From Schoenoplectus triqueter (Eukaryota; Streptophyta; Magnoliopsida; Poales; Cyperaceae): a stretch of 23,617 nucleotides of DNA. The DNA lies in the NCBI GenBank assembly GCA_964058805.1, contig CAXKVV010000810.1, forward strand, positions 1 through 23,617. The letters run 5' to 3'. Under the pieces are notes generated by a model, which saw only the letters and a program-made list of their open reading frames with translations, was not told where the DNA came from and made no database searches. Made by a program: the position numbers and the translations under genes. Below are positions 20,853 through 23,617 of the stretch, in pieces (positions within the stretch are counted from its first letter, which is position 1; each line of letters opens with the position of its first letter).

Positions 20853-21440
20853 ATATATCCTTCAAAATCGAAAGCAATTCTCGACATGGCTACACCAAAA
20901 AATCTCAAGGAATTACAGTCTTTGACAGGAAAGCTCGCAACGTTAAATATATTCATTGCAAAATTTGATGAAGTATGCTTACCTTTCTTTAAAGCCATGA
21001 AGAAGTCAAGTTCGAGTGGATAGAAGAGTGTCAAATGGCTTTCAATCATATCAAGCAATACTTGGTCGATTCTCCTTGCTTGACTCGACCAACAGTTGAT
21101 GAAACTTTGATTTTATGTATAGCATCTGGAGATCAGGCAGTCAGCGCCGCCTTAGTTCGTGAAGAAGGTCGTGAACTAATATCAATTTATTTTGTTTCAT
21201 ATGTACTAAGAGATGTTGAAACCCGATACCCACCTTTGGAGAAGATGACTTTTGTCCTAGTAATTACTGCAAGAAAGTTGAGACCTTACTTTCAAGTCCA
21301 TCCATTTAAGGTCTTAACAAGTTCTCCTTTGAAGAAAATCATGACTGATTATAATGCCTCAAGGAGATTACCGGTGTGGACCTTGGAGTTGTCCGAATTC
21401 AACATATCCTTCCACTCGAGAACAACTTTGAAGTCGTAAA
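20853..21440 (+). pseudogene. Ty3/gypsy reverse transcriptase end and RNase H
   Basis: This continues the element interrupted at 15862. First come the end of reverse transcriptase and the connection region (ATPKNLKELQSLTGKLA, 20891-20941), then the Ty3-type RNase H (SGDQAVSAALVREEG, LRPYFQVHPFKVLT, LPVWTLELSEFNISF). A frameshift lies near 21005 and a TAA at 21437-21439. The usual acidic start of the RNase H active site is degenerate, as is common in Tat elements, where a second RNase H takes over. Confidence 0.88.
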
Positions 21441-21935
21441 TCTTGGCAGACTTTATCGCCGAGTATTTTGGTCTCGAAAAAAGTCAAGAAGGTGAATGGA
21501 TCCTTTATATTGATGGTGCATCTTCTTAATAAAGATCGGGAGCAGGTGTTGTTGTAGTCAACTCACAAGAAGATGTGTTGAACAATGCATTCCATTTGAT
21601 GTTCCCTGTGACCAACAACATTGCTGAGTATGAGGCTATGATTGTCGGCCTCAAATTGGTCAAGAAATTAGAAGATTGAGAAGTCCGATTGTACAATAAT
21701 TCGTAATTGGCAGTTTGGCAAATTAATAAAGAAATAAGGGTTATCGATGATAATTTGCTAAAGTACAATGATCATTTGTCCCGAATAAAGGAGTATTTTG
21801 ACAAGGTTGATATCTTGCATATACCTCGAAGTCGAAATAGTCAAGCATATGCTTTATCTCAATTGGCAGCCTCGAGAAATTTCGATAAGGATCGACCGAT
21901 TATCGTCATGGAAGTACCAAAACTGAGCATTAATG
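21441..21935 (+). pseudogene. Second (archaeal-type) RNase H of the Tat element
   Basis: After ADFIAEYFG come LYIDGASS, GAGVVVVNS, NNIAEYEAMIVGLKLVKKL, and ILHIPRSRNSQAYALSQLA, which is the archaeal-type RNase H layout that defines the Tat lineage. The domain is dead. Two adjacent stops (TAATAA, 21527-21532) interrupt it, further stops follow near 21678 and 21702, the expected Asp of the SDSQL block is Asn, and the last catalytic Asp (ADAL in the family) reads AYAL. Confidence 0.82.
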
Positions 21936-21959
21936 TACCTCTTCTCGAAGTGTTCCCTA

Positions 21960-23128
21960 TCAAAGAGCAAATATCAACTTGATTTACTCCTATCCGGGAG
22001 TATTTGACAAGGGGTGTCATTCCAGGTGATAAACTGCATGCTCGAAAAATTAAACAAATTTCTCCAATGTATGCAATTCTCAATTGACAGTTGTACAAAA
22101 GGGGACATTTGAGGCTCTGGTTGAAATGTGTTCGAGAACAAAAAATAAAAAAAATTGTTGGTAGAAATACATGAAGGGATTTGTGGAGTCATCAGGGAAC
22201 AAAAACTCTAGAAAAATAAGTTTTACAAGCAGGTTATTATTTGCCAACAGTTTATCAAGATGGAACATCATTGATGAAGAAATGCGAGAAGTGCCAGATC
22301 AACAACATGTTGACCCATGTTTCACCTACCGAAATGATCGCGATAGCTGGAGCCTGACCATTCGACCTTTGAAGAATTGACATTTTGGGTCCTTTCCCAA
22401 TGGCGACACGGTAAAGCAAGGGCGGAGCTAGAATTTTAGATTGAGGGGGGCCAGGACTGGAGGGGTCAAATGTTTACTAAAGAGAGAAAAATATTAGGGG
22501 TCAGATATATAAATTTTTAATTTTTTTTACGAAATTATACATATTTATCGAACGTTTTTGAAAAATTAGGGGGGCCAGACCCCCCAGCGCCCCTTTGGAT
22601 CCGCCCCTGCGGTAAAGAAAATTCATCCTAGTGGCGCTCAAATATTTTACCAAATAGGTGGAAGTCGAAGCTCTGACATCGATTACATCCCAAGCTATCA
22701 AAAAAATTATCTAGAAAAATATCATTTATCATTTTGGTTTACCCCATGCCATTATCTGTGACAATGACACACAATTTGCATCTTGACAAACTATCAACTT
22801 CTTATCCGAGTTAGGTATTCGCAATAACTTCATTTCTGTCAGTCATCCTGCCAGTAATGGACTTGCCGTGGTGACAAACAAAATGAAAATGAATGGCCTA
22901 AAGAAGAAGGTACATGAAAACCAGAAGGATTGGTCTGACATGCTCGAAGAAATACATTGGGCATATCGAACAACTCCTCACGAATCAACCCAACAATCCC
23001 CTTATTCATTGGTCTATGGTATAGAGGTAGTCACTCCCTTCGAACTAGTGACTCCTTCGTTCCGAATAGATTCATATGATGAAGAACGTAATGGTGAAGC
23101 AAGAGCAAGTTTGAATGATGGAACATAA
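21960..23128 (+). pseudogene. Integrase of the Tat-lineage element, broken
   Basis: An HHCC zinc-finger region (GYYLPTVYQD, KKCEKCQI), the DILGPFP start of the catalytic core, the second Asp block (CDNDTQF) and a C-terminal region (WAYRTTPHESTQQSPYSLVYG) are recognisable across frames. Stops and shifts are frequent. The third catalytic residue, Glu in the NGxAEVTN block, is Val here (codon GTG at 22868-22870). A MITE at 22417-22609 splits the core. The element cannot encode active integrase. Confidence 0.85.
22417..22609. mobile_element. 193-bp hAT-type MITE in the integrase region
   Basis: The element runs from CAAGGGCGGAGCTAG to GGATCCGCCCCTG; its ends are imperfect inverted repeats (CARGGGCGGA). 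It is flanked by an exact 8-bp duplication, CGGTAAAG at 22409-22416 and 22610-22617. The 8-bp duplication and CAGGGGCGGA-type ends are typical of plant hAT MITEs. Inner GGGGGGCC and CCCCCC blocks extend the inverted symmetry. Discounting the element and one duplication copy leaves the integrase frame unshifted. Confidence 0.95.
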
Positions 23129-23285
23129 AAAAAGGTTTAAGAATGTCTTTGACAAAACTATTGCGCCAACCCATTTTCAACAAAGTGATATGGTCTTGCG
23201 CAAGGTTGAGGCAACAAGAAAGAGAGTTGGCAAATTGGATGCTGCATGAGAATGACCATTTTGAAGAACAAAGATACCACTTACA

Positions 23286-23355
23286 CTTTTATCGAAAGAT
23301 AAGAGTATGTTCTTTTGTCGAAAGACAAATATACATTCCTTTGTTGAAAAACAAA
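23286..23355. repeat. Three tandem mini-hairpins with GAAA loops
   Basis: Stems TTATC/GATAA (23289-23302), TTTGTC/GACAAA (23314-23329) and TTTGTT/AACAAA (23340-23355) each enclose the loop GAAA, at about 26-bp spacing. The stem sequences differ between copies but pairing is kept. A weaker fourth copy may precede at about 23261. The array lies between the integrase region and the polypurine tract. Confidence 0.75.
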
Positions 23356-23439
23356 TATTTTTGAATTGACGAGATATTGATTTAAATATATAATTCATTT
23401 CAGAAGGTTTTTCTTACAAACCCCCAAATAATTAACTTG

Positions 23440-23617
23440 AGACTTCGGGGGCTTATGATAGGGCCTCCTACTCGACATCGCCTGATGGGTTTGATTAGGC
23501 CCACAAATCGAACTCGAGGGCTTCTACAAACCTATAATTCCTCTTATCCATCATGAAGGCCCAACCTCGAGAGCCTGACTTCGAAGGCCCAACCTCAAAG
23601 TAAGGTGCCTTCAATGT
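23440..23617 (+). mobile_element. Polypurine tract and start of probable 3' LTR
   Basis: AGACTTCGGGGGCTTA (23440-23455) has the look and place of a Tat-lineage polypurine tract. TGATAGGGCCTCC at 23456 would be the LTR start. The following 160 bp (GGCCCAACCTCGA words repeated) runs off the window. No matching 5' LTR is seen upstream in the window. Confidence 0.5.

Noticed and set aside
1..23617. A novel defence-like or gene-cluster system
   Set aside because: Only two intact genes of known housekeeping families are present; the rest is explained by decayed transposons and repeats.

Overview
The window is plant nuclear DNA, most likely from a dicot or other broad-leaved angiosperm. It has intron-rich genes with GT-AG splice sites, AT-rich intergenic DNA, and a heavy load of plant transposons (Ty3/gypsy Tat lineage, hAT, a CACTA-type end, foldback MITEs). 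I found no bacterial-type operon, rRNA, tRNA or CRISPR array.

Region 1-1798 is AT-rich intergenic DNA with degenerate short tandem repeats. Region 1799-5075 (minus) is an apparently intact 12-exon, 417-codon plant alpha-amylase of the cytosolic AMY2 type. Its catalytic triad is complete, and one of its eleven introns has a GC donor. Region 5735-7630 (plus) is an intact two-exon, 549-codon PUS1-type tRNA pseudouridine synthase. The two genes are divergent, with start codons 659 bp apart; the shared promoter carries site-II-like and telo-box motifs. From memory, AMY2 and a pseudouridine synthase gene are also adjacent in Arabidopsis, so this is probably an old syntenic pair. Region 8130-8866 (minus) is a broken Sec14-like (divergent CRAL-TRIO) gene.

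From about 9 kb onward the window is repeats: a 371-bp foldback MITE beside TA/GA microsatellites (11047-11507); a second foldback with GC-rich palindromes (12005-12318); a CACTA-like terminus (12757 onward); a hAT transposase relic (minus, 13205-13530); a 126-bp tandem duplication (13751-13967); and an LTR-like stretch with TATA box and polyA signal that ends abruptly at about 15416.

From 15417 to the right edge lies a decayed Tat-lineage Ty3/gypsy element: reverse transcriptase, RNase H, second (archaeal-type) RNase H, integrase, polypurine tract and the start of a probable 3' LTR. It is split by a 4,990-bp insertion (15863-20852) bounded by GATAT repeats and by a 193-bp hAT MITE (22417-22609) bounded by the 8-bp repeat CGGTAAAG. 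It carries many stops and frameshifts and has lost catalytic residues in RNase H and integrase.

The only two genes that look functional are the amylase and the pseudouridine synthase. I do not see a new biological system. The most unusual non-genic structures are the palindromic foldback at 12.0-12.3 kb, the 5-kb insertion, and three tandem mini-hairpins with compensating base changes near 23.3 kb.
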